This document shows, piece after piece, positions 42,659 through 50,928 of a stretch of DNA of 64,000 nt. The DNA lies in assembly GCF_000725545.1 (NCBI RefSeq), contig NZ_JNZP01000010.1, positions 62,001 to 126,000 of the forward strand, written 5' to 3'. The position numbers were made by a program, and so were the translations under genes. Within the stretch, counting starts at the first letter, position 1. Each line of letters opens with the position of its first letter. The notes beneath the pieces were generated by a model. It saw only the letters and a list, made by a program, of their open reading frames with translations, had not been told where the DNA came from and made no database searches. This DNA comes from Streptomyces exfoliatus (GTDB lineage Bacteria; Actinomycetota; Actinomycetes; Streptomycetales; Streptomycetaceae).

Positions 42659-43864
42659 ATGACCACCCCGACGGCCACGGCCACGGCCGCGCCCCCGGCC
42701 ACCCCCACGGCCACGCGTCCCGCCGAGCGCCTCGCGCGGCTCCTCGCCGCGATCACCTCCGTCCGGGCCCCCTACCAGGCCGCCGTCTTCCGGATCGGGC
42801 TCTCCGGCGTCGCCCTCGCCTTCCTCCTGCGCGAATGGCCGAACCGCCATGTGCTGTACGGCGTTCGCAGCCCGCTCTCCTTCGATCTCGCCCAGGTCCT
42901 GATCCGTGAGGAGCGCACCTTCACCGTGCTGGCATGGGGGAACGGCGGCCTCTGGTTCGAGACCGTCTACGCCGCCACGATCGCCGCCGCGCTCGCCGTC
43001 CTCCTGGGCTGGCGCACCCGCGGCACCTCCGTGCTGCTCATGGCCGGCGTCCTGTCGGTCATCAACCGCAACACCCTCGTCGGGGACGGCGGCGACAACG
43101 TCGTGCGGATCATGGTCATCTACCTGGTCTTCACGCGCTGCGCCCAGGTGTGGTCGCTCGACGCCCGCCGAGCGCGCCGCCGACCGAAGCTGCCGGGCCT
43201 CGATCCGGTCGGTCCGTTCCTGTGGGTGGCGGCCCTGGCCGTCCTCGTCCCGTTGTCCGCCCACCCCACCCGCGGCTGGGCCCTGGCCTTCTGGACCCTG
43301 TGGGCCGTCCAGGGCCTCTGGTACGCGGCGAACCGCTGGTTCCCGAGGCACGAGGCACGGGCCGTGCTCGACGCGGCGGCCTCGATGCTCCACAACTGCG
43401 CGATGCTCGTGATCGCGGCCCAGGTCTGCCTGATCTACGCGACCGCCGGCTGGTACAAGATCCAGGGGAGCCGCTGGCAGGAGGGCAGCGCCCTCTACTA
43501 CGCCCTCCACCTCGACTACTTCGCACCGTGGCCCGCGCTCTCCGGCTTCCTCGCCGGCAGCACGCTGACGGTCCTGGCGCTCAGCTACCTGACGGTCATG
43601 GTGCAGGTCGCCTTCCCCTTCACCCTGGCCAACCGCAAGGTGAAGAACGTCCTGCTGTTCGCGATGATCGCCGAACACCTGGGCATCGCCGTCGTCCTCG
43701 GCATCCCCTTCCTGTCGCTGGCCATGGTCGTCTGCGACGCCGTGTTCCTCCCCACGGCCTTCCTGATCGCACTCGGAGCCCGCTGCGGACGGCTCACCGC
43801 ACGGCTGCGCCCCCCTGCCCTCGCGGGGCGTGCGGCCCCTCGTGCCGACCGGGTGAGCTCCTAA
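42659..43864 (+). CDS. HTTM-domain (vitamin K-dependent carboxylase-like) membrane protein
   Basis: The 401-residue protein has many membrane helices and an Ala/Thr/Pro-rich N-terminus. HTTM features include AVFRIGLSGVALAFLLREWP, the loop NRNTLVGDGGDNVVRI and ATAGWYKIQGSRWQEGSALY after a later helix. The domain is homologous to the membrane part of vitamin K gamma-glutamyl carboxylase. Bacterial HTTM proteins mostly lack a known reaction. The gene starts 1 nt after DUF5819, so it is translationally coupled. The secreted collagen-like protein just upstream could be a substrate, but that is speculative. Confidence 0.83.
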   Translation: MTTPTATATAAPPATPTATRPAERLARLLAAITSVRAPYQAAVFRIGLSGVALAFLLREWPNRHVLYGVRSPLSFDLAQVLIREERTFTVLAWGNGGLWFETVYAATIAAALAVLLGWRTRGTSVLLMAGVLSVINRNTLVGDGGDNVVRIMVIYLVFTRCAQVWSLDARRARRRPKLPGLDPVGPFLWVAALAVLVPLSAHPTRGWALAFWTLWAVQGLWYAANRWFPRHEARAVLDAAASMLHNCAMLVIAAQVCLIYATAGWYKIQGSRWQEGSALYYALHLDYFAPWPALSGFLAGSTLTVLALSYLTVMVQVAFPFTLANRKVKNVLLFAMIAEHLGIAVVLGIPFLSLAMVVCDAVFLPTAFLIALGARCGRLTARLRPPALAGRAAPRADRVSS

Positions 43865-43873
43865 GCTGCCTGG

Positions 43874-44653
43874 ATGACCTCTACGGCGAGCGACTCCGAA
43901 CTGCCGCGCATCCACCGCTTCCTGGCCGACTTCGACCGCCGCCAGGCCGCCCGTACGGTCGACTTCCCCGGGGGCTTCGCGGCGCTCGACGACGCGTACC
44001 CGGGGTCCCGGAGGAACAACCACGTACTGGTCGACGGGGCGGCCGATCCGGCCGCGCTCGCCGGGTTCGCCGACGAGACGCTCGGGCATCTGCCGCACCG
44101 CCAGGTGTACGTCCTCGACGAGGAGCTGGCCGCGGCCTGCGCGGAGCCGCTGGCCGTGGCCGGGTACGTCCGTTCCACGTCCCTCGTCATGCTGCACACC
44201 GGCCCGGTGCCCGCGGACGGCGGGGCGCGCGCGGTGGACCTCGACGCGCTGCGCGGACCGGTCGCGGAGTCCTGGCGGCGCTTCGTGCCCGGGGTCGGGG
44301 AGGGTCTGCTCGTCGATCTGGTGGAGCGGCGGGCGGCCCGGCGGCGCGGCGCCGAGGACGTACGGTTCCTCGCCTCGCACACCGCCGAGGGCGAGGTGGC
44401 AGCCTGGGCCGACCTGTATCTGGATCCGGCGTCCGGGGTGGCGCAGGTGGAGGACCTGGTCACGGTGGAGGCGCACCTCCGGCAGGGCCACGCCGGGGCC
44501 GTTCTCGATACGGCGCTCCGGACGGCCGCCGACGCGGGCTGCGGCACCCGCTTCCTGACCGCGAACCCGGCGAACTGGCCGCACCGCTGGTACGGGCGGC
44601 GGGGCTTCACCGCCCTCGGGCACGTGACCCGGTTCGAACGGGCGCCGGGGTAA
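43874..44653 (+). CDS. GNAT-family N-acetyltransferase
   Basis: The 259-residue protein has a C-terminal GNAT domain. Beta-4/5 contains GEVAAWADLYLDPASGVAQVEDLVTVEAH and the acetyl-CoA loop is LRQGHAGAVLDTALRTA. NPANWPHRWYGRRGF closes the domain in the usual way for this family. The N-terminal half is divergent and may be a degenerate second GNAT fold. It starts 9 nt after the HTTM gene and may be co-transcribed with it. The acceptor substrate cannot be deduced. Confidence 0.83.
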   Translation: MTSTASDSELPRIHRFLADFDRRQAARTVDFPGGFAALDDAYPGSRRNNHVLVDGAADPAALAGFADETLGHLPHRQVYVLDEELAAACAEPLAVAGYVRSTSLVMLHTGPVPADGGARAVDLDALRGPVAESWRRFVPGVGEGLLVDLVERRAARRRGAEDVRFLASHTAEGEVAAWADLYLDPASGVAQVEDLVTVEAHLRQGHAGAVLDTALRTAADAGCGTRFLTANPANWPHRWYGRRGFTALGHVTRFERAPG

Positions 44654-44735
44654 GGGGCGTTCGTCCGAGCGGCGATATGTAACGGTGACCGCGCGTACGG
44701 CTGGCGTACACCTCCGCTTCTGAGACTGTTCTGCT

Positions 44736-45515
44736 ATGGCGCACTTCGCACTCGTGGGGCCGCCCGACGCCCGGAGACCCCGGCTCGGACGGCCTGTTGG
44801 AGGTTCCCGGACGTCGGCGGCGGTGGGCGGCGTGGTGCTGCTGCTTCCGGACGGCGAGCCGGTGTCGGGACGGCGCGCCTCCACGCGGGCCCACGCCGCG
44901 ATGCTGCCGCTCGGGCGGGGCCTCGTCCGGGCGGGCCGGGCCGAGGGGCTCGTCGCCCATGTGGTCCGCTACCGGGGGCGCGGCTGGAACGGGGCCGACG
45001 CGAACCTCGCGGCGGACGCCTCCTGGGCGGTCGCGGAGTCGGTACGCCGGTACGGCGACGTCCCGCTCTGTCTCGTCGGGCACGGTCTCGGCGCCCGGGC
45101 GGCGCTGCGGGCGGCCGGACACGGCGCGGTCGACGCGGTCCTCGGGCTCGCCCCGTGGCTGCCGGAGGACGACGTGGCGGCGGAACCGGAGGCGGTACGG
45201 CAGCTGGTGGGGCGCCGGGTGCTGCTCGTCCACGGCACGAACGACGCCCGTACGGACCCGGAGCTGTCGTTCCGGTTCGCCGAGCGGGCCAAGAAGGCGA
45301 ACCGGGACACCTGCCGTTTCGAGGTGCACTCGGACGGTCACGCGCTCCGCCAGTACGCGGACGAGGTCCAGGCCCTGGCCGTCGACTTCGTCCTCGGCGC
45401 CCTCTTCGCCCGCCCGGTCGCCCGCCCGGTGACCGACGCGATGGCCGCTCCCCCGCCGCTGGGCCTGCGGATGCCGCTGGCGGCGGGCTTCGGGGGTACC
45501 GCCAGGCGGTTCTAG
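44736..45515 (+). CDS. Alpha/beta hydrolase (dienelactone hydrolase-like)
   Basis: The 259-residue protein carries the nucleophile elbow as LVGHGLGARAAL. A GHGLG motif with His at the nucleophile position in place of Ser/Cys would be unusual for this fold, so catalysis is uncertain. The later segments RVLLVHGTNDARTDPELS (acid Asp) and HSDGHALRQYADEVQ (His) fit the fold. Its stop codon TAG lies inside the left terminal repeat of the MITE at 45512-45715. Confidence 0.75.
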   Translation: MAHFALVGPPDARRPRLGRPVGGSRTSAAVGGVVLLLPDGEPVSGRRASTRAHAAMLPLGRGLVRAGRAEGLVAHVVRYRGRGWNGADANLAADASWAVAESVRRYGDVPLCLVGHGLGARAALRAAGHGAVDAVLGLAPWLPEDDVAAEPEAVRQLVGRRVLLVHGTNDARTDPELSFRFAERAKKANRDTCRFEVHSDGHALRQYADEVQALAVDFVLGALFARPVARPVTDAMAAPPPLGLRMPLAAGFGGTARRF

Positions 45516-45715
45516 GGGGTGTCTTGTCGATCAGGCCGGATCAGGGAGCGGTGTTCGGTGCCGTGGATCGCAAGGCGGAGGAGGGAATCAACGCGGAGCG
45601 GTGGGGATACCGCCCTGCTCGAGCGAAGCCGAGAGCTTGGGGGAGACCGACGGCGACGCGGCGAGGCGCGGTGCCAGACGCAGCGAGCCCGGCGTGATCG
45701 ACAAGACGCCCCCTA
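45512..45715. mobile_element. 204-bp MITE-like element with 21-bp terminal inverted repeats
   Basis: The left end reads TAGGGGGTGTCTTGTCGAT plus CA (45512-45532). The right end (45695-45715) is its complement with one mismatch. The outermost TA plus flanking bases form CTAG at both ends (45511-45514 and 45713-45716), consistent with a CTAG or TA target duplication. There is no open frame of note inside, so it is non-autonomous. From memory, similar repeats with GTCTTGTCGATC ends are widespread in Streptomyces. It fills the whole gap between two convergent genes. Confidence 0.85.
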
Positions 45716-46606
45716 GGGCAGCAGGTGCCCCCTGCGGCTCAGGAGGAACTTCTTGAAGGCGGCCACCGGGGCCGTGTCCGGGTGGCCGTCGAGCCAGGCG
45801 ACGCCGATCTCGCGGACCGCTCGCGGGGCGGTCACGGTGAGTTCGACGACGCCGGGGCGGGGGACGGCCGGCGGGGGCAGCAGGGCGACGCCGAGGCCCG
45901 CCGCGACCAGGCCGCGCAGGGTCTCGGCCTCCTCGCCCTCGAAGGCGATCCGGGGCTTGAAGCCGGCCTCCGCGCACAGGTCGTCGGTGATGCGGCGGAG
46001 CCCGTACCCCGGTTCCAGGGTCACGAAGGTCTCGTCCGCGGCCTCGGCGAGGCGGACGCGTTTGCGGCCCGCGAGGCGGTGGTCGTCGGGGACGACGAGC
46101 CGGAGCCGCTGTTCGTCGAGGCGGCGGGCGACCAGGTCGGGGGCGTCCGGTACCGGGGACGTCAGGCAGAGGTCGAGGTCGCCCGCCCTGAGCCGTTCGA
46201 TCATGGCCTCGCCGTAGTTCTGGACGAGGGTGAAGCGGATCCTCGGATGGTCGACGCGGAAGGCGCGGATGAGGCCGGGGACGGTCTCGGAGCCCATGGT
46301 GTGGAGGAAGCCGAACGCGACCCGGCCCGCGGTGGGGTCGGCGTCGGCCCGCACGGTGTCGGCGGCCCGTTCCACCTCGGCGAGGGCCCGCTCGGCCGCC
46401 GTCAGGAAGCGGCGCCCGGCGGGGGTGAGGGAGACCGTGCGGCCGCGCCGGGCGAAGAGCGAGACGCCGAGGTCCTGTTCGAGCCGCACCATGGCCCGCG
46501 AGAGCGTGGACTGCGGGACGCCCATCTCGGCCGCGGCGCGGGTCACGTGCTCGTGCCGGGCGACCGCGGCGAAGTACGCGAGCCGCGGCGCGAGCAGCAG
46601 TCCCAT
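45713..46606 (-). CDS. LysR-family transcriptional regulator
   Basis: The ATG at 46606 gives 297 residues, normal for LysR proteins; upstream starts at 46660-46663 would add 18-19 residues. The helix-turn-helix is LAYFAAVARHEHVTRAAAEM then GVPQSTLSRAMVRLEQDLG. The effector domain has GRVAFGFLHTMGSETVPGLI, LDLCLTSPVPDAPDL and LVAAGLGVALLPPP. It is divergent from an MFS transporter and likely regulates it. Its stop codon lies in the right terminal repeat of the MITE. Confidence 0.88.
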   Translation of the reverse strand: MGLLLAPRLAYFAAVARHEHVTRAAAEMGVPQSTLSRAMVRLEQDLGVSLFARRGRTVSLTPAGRRFLTAAERALAEVERAADTVRADADPTAGRVAFGFLHTMGSETVPGLIRAFRVDHPRIRFTLVQNYGEAMIERLRAGDLDLCLTSPVPDAPDLVARRLDEQRLRLVVPDDHRLAGRKRVRLAEAADETFVTLEPGYGLRRITDDLCAEAGFKPRIAFEGEEAETLRGLVAAGLGVALLPPPAVPRPGVVELTVTAPRAVREIGVAWLDGHPDTAPVAAFKKFLLSRRGHLLP

Positions 46607-46664
46607 GTCTTCTTCGTTACTGTTCGGTGACAGGCGATGCTGTGATCTGTACTCATGCACCATG

Positions 46665-46684
46665 GGAACGATTACAGCAGTTCC
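46665..46684. promoter_or_regulatory. Inverted repeat in the LysR/MFS divergent promoter
   Basis: GGAAC (46665-46669) and GTTCC (46680-46684), 10 nt apart, lie between the two start codons, a plausible LysR-type site. The MFS start is 41 nt further on. Confidence 0.45.
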
Positions 46685-46725
46685 GTGCATTGGACGCATG
46701 AAACGGACCGTCCTACGTTCGTGAC

Positions 46726-47988
46726 ATGCCTCCCGCCAGTACCAAGGCGGCCGCCATCCACGCGTCCGCCGACACCCGCCTCTCCCCCGGAGCCCCCGGC
46801 TACCGCCGGACGAGCCTCGCGCTCTTCGCCGCCGGGCTGGCCGCCTTCGCCCTCCTCTACTCCACACAGGCCCTCCTCCCGGCCATCTCGGCCGAGTTCG
46901 GCGCCACCGCATCCGCCGCCTCCTGGACGGTCTCGGCCGCGACCGGCGCCCTCGCCCTGTGTGTCCTGCCGCTCAGCGCGCTCTCCGAGCGCTTCGGGCG
47001 GCGCGCGATGATGACCGCCTCCCTCACGGTCGCGGTCGCCGTCGCTCTCGTCGTGCCGCTCGCCCCGAACCTGGAGTCCCTGATCGCCCTCCGCGCGATC
47101 CAGGGCGCGGCGCTCGCCGGGCTCCCCGCCTCCGCGATGGCGTACCTCGCCGAGGAGGTCCGCCCCAAGGCGCTGATCGCGGCGATCGGCCTGTTCGTGG
47201 CTGGCAACTCGATCGGCGGCATGAGCGGCCGCATCGTCACCGGCTGGGTCGCCCAGATGTGGGGCTGGCGCGCGGGTCTGGCCGCCGTCGGCCTGACCTC
47301 GCTGCTGTGCGCGCTCGCCTTCCGGGCGCTGCTGCCGAAGGCACGGCACTTCACCCCGGGCACGCTGAACCCGAAGGCGCTCGCCAGGACCGTACGGACG
47401 CATCTCGCGGACCCGCTGCTCATGCGGCTGTACGTGATCGGCGCGCTGTTCATGACGGTCTTCGGCGCGGTGTACACCGTGATCGGCTACCGCCTGGTGG
47501 AGGCGCCGTTCTCGCTGCCGCAGGGCGTGATCGGCTCGATCTTCCTGGTCTACCTGGTCGGTACGGTCTCCTCGGCCGCCGCGGGCAAGCTCGTCGCCCG
47601 GCTCGGCCGGCGCGGGGCGCTCTACCTGGCGGTCTCCACGACCGCCGCGGGCCTGCTGCTCTCGCTCGCCGACGCGCTCCCGGCGGTCCTCGCGGGCCTC
47701 GTCCTGATCACGGCCGGGTTCTTCGCGGGCCACGCGGTCGCCTCCTCCTCGGTGAGCCGTACGGCGAAGACGGGCCGCGCCCAGGCCTCGGCGCTCTACC
47801 AGTCCGCGTACTACCTCGGCAGCAGCGCGGGCGGCACGCTCGGCGCGGTCGCCTACCACGCGGGCGGCTGGTCCGGCACGGTCCTGATCGGCCTCGTCGC
47901 GGTCCTCGGCGTCGTCTCGGTCACCCTGTACGGCAGCCACAGCGCCCGCGCCGAGGCGCGGCGGCTCCAGCTCGCCGCGTCCTGCTGA
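46726..47988 (+). CDS. MFS transporter
   Basis: The 420-residue protein has about 12 membrane helices. The helix 2-3 loop motif is ALSERFGRRAMM. The next part of the N half (GAALAGLPASAMAYLAEEV) and the helix 5 glycine-rich motif NSIGGMSGRIVTGW resemble the YnfM/arabinose-polymer type efflux proteins. The C half repeats the pattern (GTVSSAAAGKLVARLGRRG). The substrate is unknown. It is divergently transcribed from the LysR gene with a 119-nt shared promoter. Confidence 0.88.
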   Translation: MPPASTKAAAIHASADTRLSPGAPGYRRTSLALFAAGLAAFALLYSTQALLPAISAEFGATASAASWTVSAATGALALCVLPLSALSERFGRRAMMTASLTVAVAVALVVPLAPNLESLIALRAIQGAALAGLPASAMAYLAEEVRPKALIAAIGLFVAGNSIGGMSGRIVTGWVAQMWGWRAGLAAVGLTSLLCALAFRALLPKARHFTPGTLNPKALARTVRTHLADPLLMRLYVIGALFMTVFGAVYTVIGYRLVEAPFSLPQGVIGSIFLVYLVGTVSSAAAGKLVARLGRRGALYLAVSTTAAGLLLSLADALPAVLAGLVLITAGFFAGHAVASSSVSRTAKTGRAQASALYQSAYYLGSSAGGTLGAVAYHAGGWSGTVLIGLVAVLGVVSVTLYGSHSARAEARRLQLAASC

Positions 47989-48112
47989 CCGCGGGCGGAT
48001 CGCGCCCTGCTTCCCGCCTCGGATTCCGCTCGGATTCCGTCTGAAATCCACTGCAACCGAGTCGCTCCCCCGGACGTCACAAGTCATAGGACTCAAGGGG
48101 GAGTTGACGATC

Positions 48113-48820
48113 ATGAAGAGAATCACGGGTCGCATAGGCAGAAGAGCCGGAATCGCGGCCGGCCTCACGTCGCTGGTGGTGCCGATGACGATCGCGCTCG
48201 GTGCGGCTCCGGCGCAGGCGGCGTCCTGCAACGTGACGACGGGGCCGTACCAGAAGCAGGTGGAGAAGTTCCTCGGGCGGACCGTCGACGGGCGCCAGTC
48301 ACTCGGCGACTGTCAGGCCATCCAGGCCTTCCAGCGCAAGCACGGCATCACCCCGACCATGGGGTACGCCGGGCCGCTCACCTGGCGCACGATGAACACG
48401 ATGATCCAGCAGAAGGCCGCCGGCACCAACCCCAACCGGGCGGGCACCTGCCCGACCAACCGGGGCCGGATCGCCTGCGTCGACCTGACCCGCCAGCTGA
48501 GCTGGATCCAGGACGGCGCCCGCCTCAAGTACGGTCCCGTGCCGGTGCGTACGGGCAAGGACGGCACCGAGACCCGTACCGGCTCGAAGAAGATCTACTG
48601 GCGGAACATCAACCACTGGTCGACGCTCTACAACGTGTCCATGCCGTACTCGCAGTTCTTCGACGGCGGCCAGGCCTTCCACTCGACCACCAAGTCCATG
48701 TGGAACCCGCCCGGCTCGGGCGGCTGCGTCAACATGCGTCCGGCCGACGCGAAGGCGTACTGGAACCTGCTCAGGAACGGCGACGACGTCTTCGTCTACG
48801 GACGCAAGCCGGGAACCTGA
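48113..48820 (+). CDS. Secreted L,D-transpeptidase with peptidoglycan-binding domain
   Basis: The ATG at 48113 follows GGGGGAG and gives 235 residues. A signal peptide (residues 1-37, ending AQAAS) is followed by a helical peptidoglycan-binding domain with an internal disulfide (SCNVTTG, LGDCQAI) and [20 protein letters not shown]. The YkuD domain ends with the His in FHSTTKSMW and the catalytic Cys in GSGGCVNM. Such enzymes make 3-3 cross-links in peptidoglycan, which are abundant in actinomycetes. A hairpin follows at 48850-48884. Confidence 0.92.
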   Translation: MKRITGRIGRRAGIAAGLTSLVVPMTIALGAAPAQAASCNVTTGPYQKQVEKFLGRTVDGRQSLGDCQAIQAFQRKHGITPTMGYAGPLTWRTMNTMIQQKAAGTNPNRAGTCPTNRGRIACVDLTRQLSWIQDGARLKYGPVPVRTGKDGTETRTGSKKIYWRNINHWSTLYNVSMPYSQFFDGGQAFHSTTKSMWNPPGSGGCVNMRPADAKAYWNLLRNGDDVFVYGRKPGT

Positions 48821-48849
48821 CCACGACTGTCAGTCCGCTGCGGTACTTT

Positions 48850-48884
48850 CCCCTCACCGGCACCGAACGGGTTCCGGTGAGGGG
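48850..48884 (+). terminator. Hairpin between L,D-transpeptidase and sigma-factor genes
   Basis: Arms CCCCTCACCGG (48850-48860) and CCGGTGAGGGG (48874-48884) form an 11-bp stem with a 13-nt loop. The right arm includes the GAGGGG close to the sigma gene start, so it could also mask that ribosome site. Confidence 0.6.
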
Positions 48885-48903
48885 TGAGTGGGGTGTGGAC
48901 CCG

Positions 48904-49875
48904 ATGAGTGACGCCGCGACCGCGACGACCGACGAACTCGACAAGTACCGCAGGGAGCTGACCGGTTACTGCTACCGGATGCTCGGATCCTCCTTCGAGG
49001 CGGAGGACGCGGTACAGGACACGATGGTGCGGGCCTGGAAGGCCATCGACACCTTCGAGGGCCGCTCCTCACTGCGGTCCTGGCTGTACCGGATCGCCAC
49101 CAACGTCTGCCTGGACGCGCTGAACGCCGGCAACAGGAGAGCGCGGCCGATGGACCTCACCTCGCCGACGCCGGTCGCGCAGGCGCAGCTCGTCAAGCAG
49201 CCGGAGATCACCTGGCTGGAGCCCATCCCCGACGGGCGGGTCCTGCCCTCGGTCGCCGACCCGGCGGAGACGGCCGTCTCCCGGGAGACCGTGCGGCTCG
49301 CGTTCGTGGCCGCGCTCCAGCACCTGCCGCCCAAGCAGCGGGCGGTGCTCATCCTGCGCGAGGTGCTCGCCTGGAAGGCGAGCGAGGTCGCGGAGCTCCT
49401 CGACACCACCGTCGCCTCGGTCAACAGCGCCCTCCAGCGGGCCCGCGCGACCCTGGCGGAGCAGGCCCCGGCCACCTCCGACCCGGCGAACCCGCTCGAC
49501 GAGGAGCAGAAGGCGCTCCTGGAGCGGTACGTGGCGGCCTTCGAGGGCTACGACATGAAGGCGCTGACCGCGCTCCTCCACGAGGACGCGACCATGTCCA
49601 TGCCGCCGTACGACCTCTGGCTCCAGGGCCACGACGACATCGTGGGCTGGATGCTGGGCGTCGGCGAGGTCTGCTCCGGCTCGAAGCTGGTGCCGACCGT
49701 GGCCAACGGCTCCCCGGCGTTCGCCCAGTACCACCCGGACCCGGCGGGCGGCTTCGCGCCGTGGGCGCTCATCGTCCTCGAACTGCGGGACGGGAAGGTC
49801 GCGGGGATGGACTTCTTCCTGGACACCGAGCGCTGGTTCCCGCTCTTCGACCTGCCGGCCCGGCTAGAGGCCTAG
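48904..49875 (+). CDS. Sigma-70 factor (ECF type) with C-terminal SnoaL-like domain
   Basis: The ATG at 48904 gives 323 residues; an in-frame GTG at 48895 is an alternative. Region 2 is [19 protein letters not shown] plus [20 protein letters not shown], and region 4 is [20 protein letters not shown] plus [20 protein letters not shown]. Residues 200-323 form a SnoaL/NTF2-like domain ([38 protein letters not shown]). This is the hallmark of ECF groups where the tail, rather than a separate anti-sigma factor, regulates activity. The last 12 nt overlap the convergent STAS gene. Confidence 0.9.
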   Translation: MSDAATATTDELDKYRRELTGYCYRMLGSSFEAEDAVQDTMVRAWKAIDTFEGRSSLRSWLYRIATNVCLDALNAGNRRARPMDLTSPTPVAQAQLVKQPEITWLEPIPDGRVLPSVADPAETAVSRETVRLAFVAALQHLPPKQRAVLILREVLAWKASEVAELLDTTVASVNSALQRARATLAEQAPATSDPANPLDEEQKALLERYVAAFEGYDMKALTALLHEDATMSMPPYDLWLQGHDDIVGWMLGVGEVCSGSKLVPTVANGSPAFAQYHPDPAGGFAPWALIVLELRDGKVAGMDFFLDTERWFPLFDLPARLEA

Positions 49876-50139
49876 GGTTCCGTCGATTCCCGTCAGGAGG
49901 AGCAGGGCCCGCAGGTCGGGCCCCGCTCCGTGGAAGCGGATCCGGTGGCCGCGGCGCCCGGCCGCGAGTTTCAGCCGGGCGAGCGCGTCGACGGCGGCGA
50001 GGTCGGCGGGCGCGAGGGCGCCGACCTCGCAGAGCACGTCACCGGGCGGGGCGGCGGTGAGCTCGGCACAGAGCCGGGCCACCTCGTCCCGGGTGGGGCG
50101 GGCGGGCAGGGTCACGACGAGCGGTTGACTGGTGTCCAC
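49864..50139 (-). CDS. Small STAS-domain protein
   Basis: The 91-residue protein shows the STAS fold pattern: [20 protein letters not shown], then [39 protein letters not shown] and [16 protein letters not shown]. The position of the phosphoacceptor Ser/Thr of anti-anti-sigma factors is Ala/Asp here ([10 protein letters not shown]), so classical SpoIIAA-type regulation may not apply. It overlaps the 3' end of the sigma gene by 12 nt in antisense orientation, so transcripts from the two could interfere. Confidence 0.75.
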   Translation of the reverse strand: MDTSQPLVVTLPARPTRDEVARLCAELTAAPPGDVLCEVGALAPADLAAVDALARLKLAAGRRGHRIRFHGAGPDLRALLLLTGIDGTLGL

Positions 50140-50202
50140 GTCCGTTGAGACCGCCCCGGGACCCGGAACTCATCGCGGACCCGTTTCGCTAGGCTGCCGA
50201 TC

Positions 50203-50853
50203 ATGACTCACGAGCCTGTCGAACTGGTGATCTTCGACTGCGATGGCGTTCTGGTGGACAGCGAGCGGATCTACTGCCGTGTGGACCGTGAGGTGTTCGC
50301 GTCCCTCGGGGCGGAGTTCACCGAGGAGGAGGTCGTCGAGTACTTCGTCGGCTCCTCGCACGCCCTGCTCACCACGATCGTGGAGGAACGCCGGGGCCGG
50401 CCGCTCGGACCCGACTGGCAGGCGCCCTTCAAGCAGCGGTACGAGGACGCGCTGGACGCGGAGCTGACGGCGGTCGAGGGCGTCACCGGCGTCCTGGACG
50501 CGCTCCACGTCCCGTACTGCCTCGCCTCCAACGGCAGCCACGCGTCCATCCGGAAGAACCTGGGCCGGACCGGTCTCCTCGACCGCTTCGAGGGCCGCAT
50601 GTTCAGCGCCCGCGACGTCTCCCGGGGCAAGCCGGCCCCGGACCTCTTCCTGCACGCGGCGGCGACCATGGGCGTACCGCCGGAGCGCTGCGCGGTGGTG
50701 GAGGACAGCCCGTACGGCGTGCAGGCGGCCCGCGCGGCCGGCATGCGCGCCTTCGGCTACTGCGGCGGACTGACGCGCGCCGACCGGCTGATGGGCCCGC
50801 ACACGGTGGTCTTCGACGACATGCGGGAGCTGCCGGGGCTGCTCGTCAGGTGA
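50203..50853 (+). CDS. HAD-family phosphatase (beta-phosphoglucomutase-like)
   Basis: The 216-residue protein has the nucleophile motif VIFDCDGVLVDSE, a four-helix cap, motif II LASNGSH, the Lys in SRGKPAPDLF, and motif IV VVEDSPYGVQAARAAGM. These fit the class with a C1 cap. Such enzymes dephosphorylate sugar phosphates or small phosphometabolites. It is adjacent and convergent to the thymidine phosphorylase gene but has no regulon palindrome. Confidence 0.88.
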   Translation: MTHEPVELVIFDCDGVLVDSERIYCRVDREVFASLGAEFTEEEVVEYFVGSSHALLTTIVEERRGRPLGPDWQAPFKQRYEDALDAELTAVEGVTGVLDALHVPYCLASNGSHASIRKNLGRTGLLDRFEGRMFSARDVSRGKPAPDLFLHAAATMGVPPERCAVVEDSPYGVQAARAAGMRAFGYCGGLTRADRLMGPHTVVFDDMRELPGLLVR

Positions 50854-50864
50854 CGGTCCCACCA

Positions 50865-50906
50865 GGGCGAACGGGACCGGTGGTGGTCCACCGGTCCCGT
50901 TCGCCC
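50865..50906. terminator. Bidirectional terminator between HAD and deoA genes
   Basis: A perfect 19-bp stem (50865-50883 with 50888-50906) has a 4-nt loop (tggt). It lies between convergent stops. Confidence 0.92.
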
Positions 50907-50928
50907 GAAGGTGTCAGACGCATACGCG

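Noticed and set aside
42548..44884. 778-codon minus-strand frame opposite the HTTM and GNAT genes
   Set aside because: Arg/Gly/Pro-rich shadow frame; the plus strand encodes two recognisable families with tight spacing.
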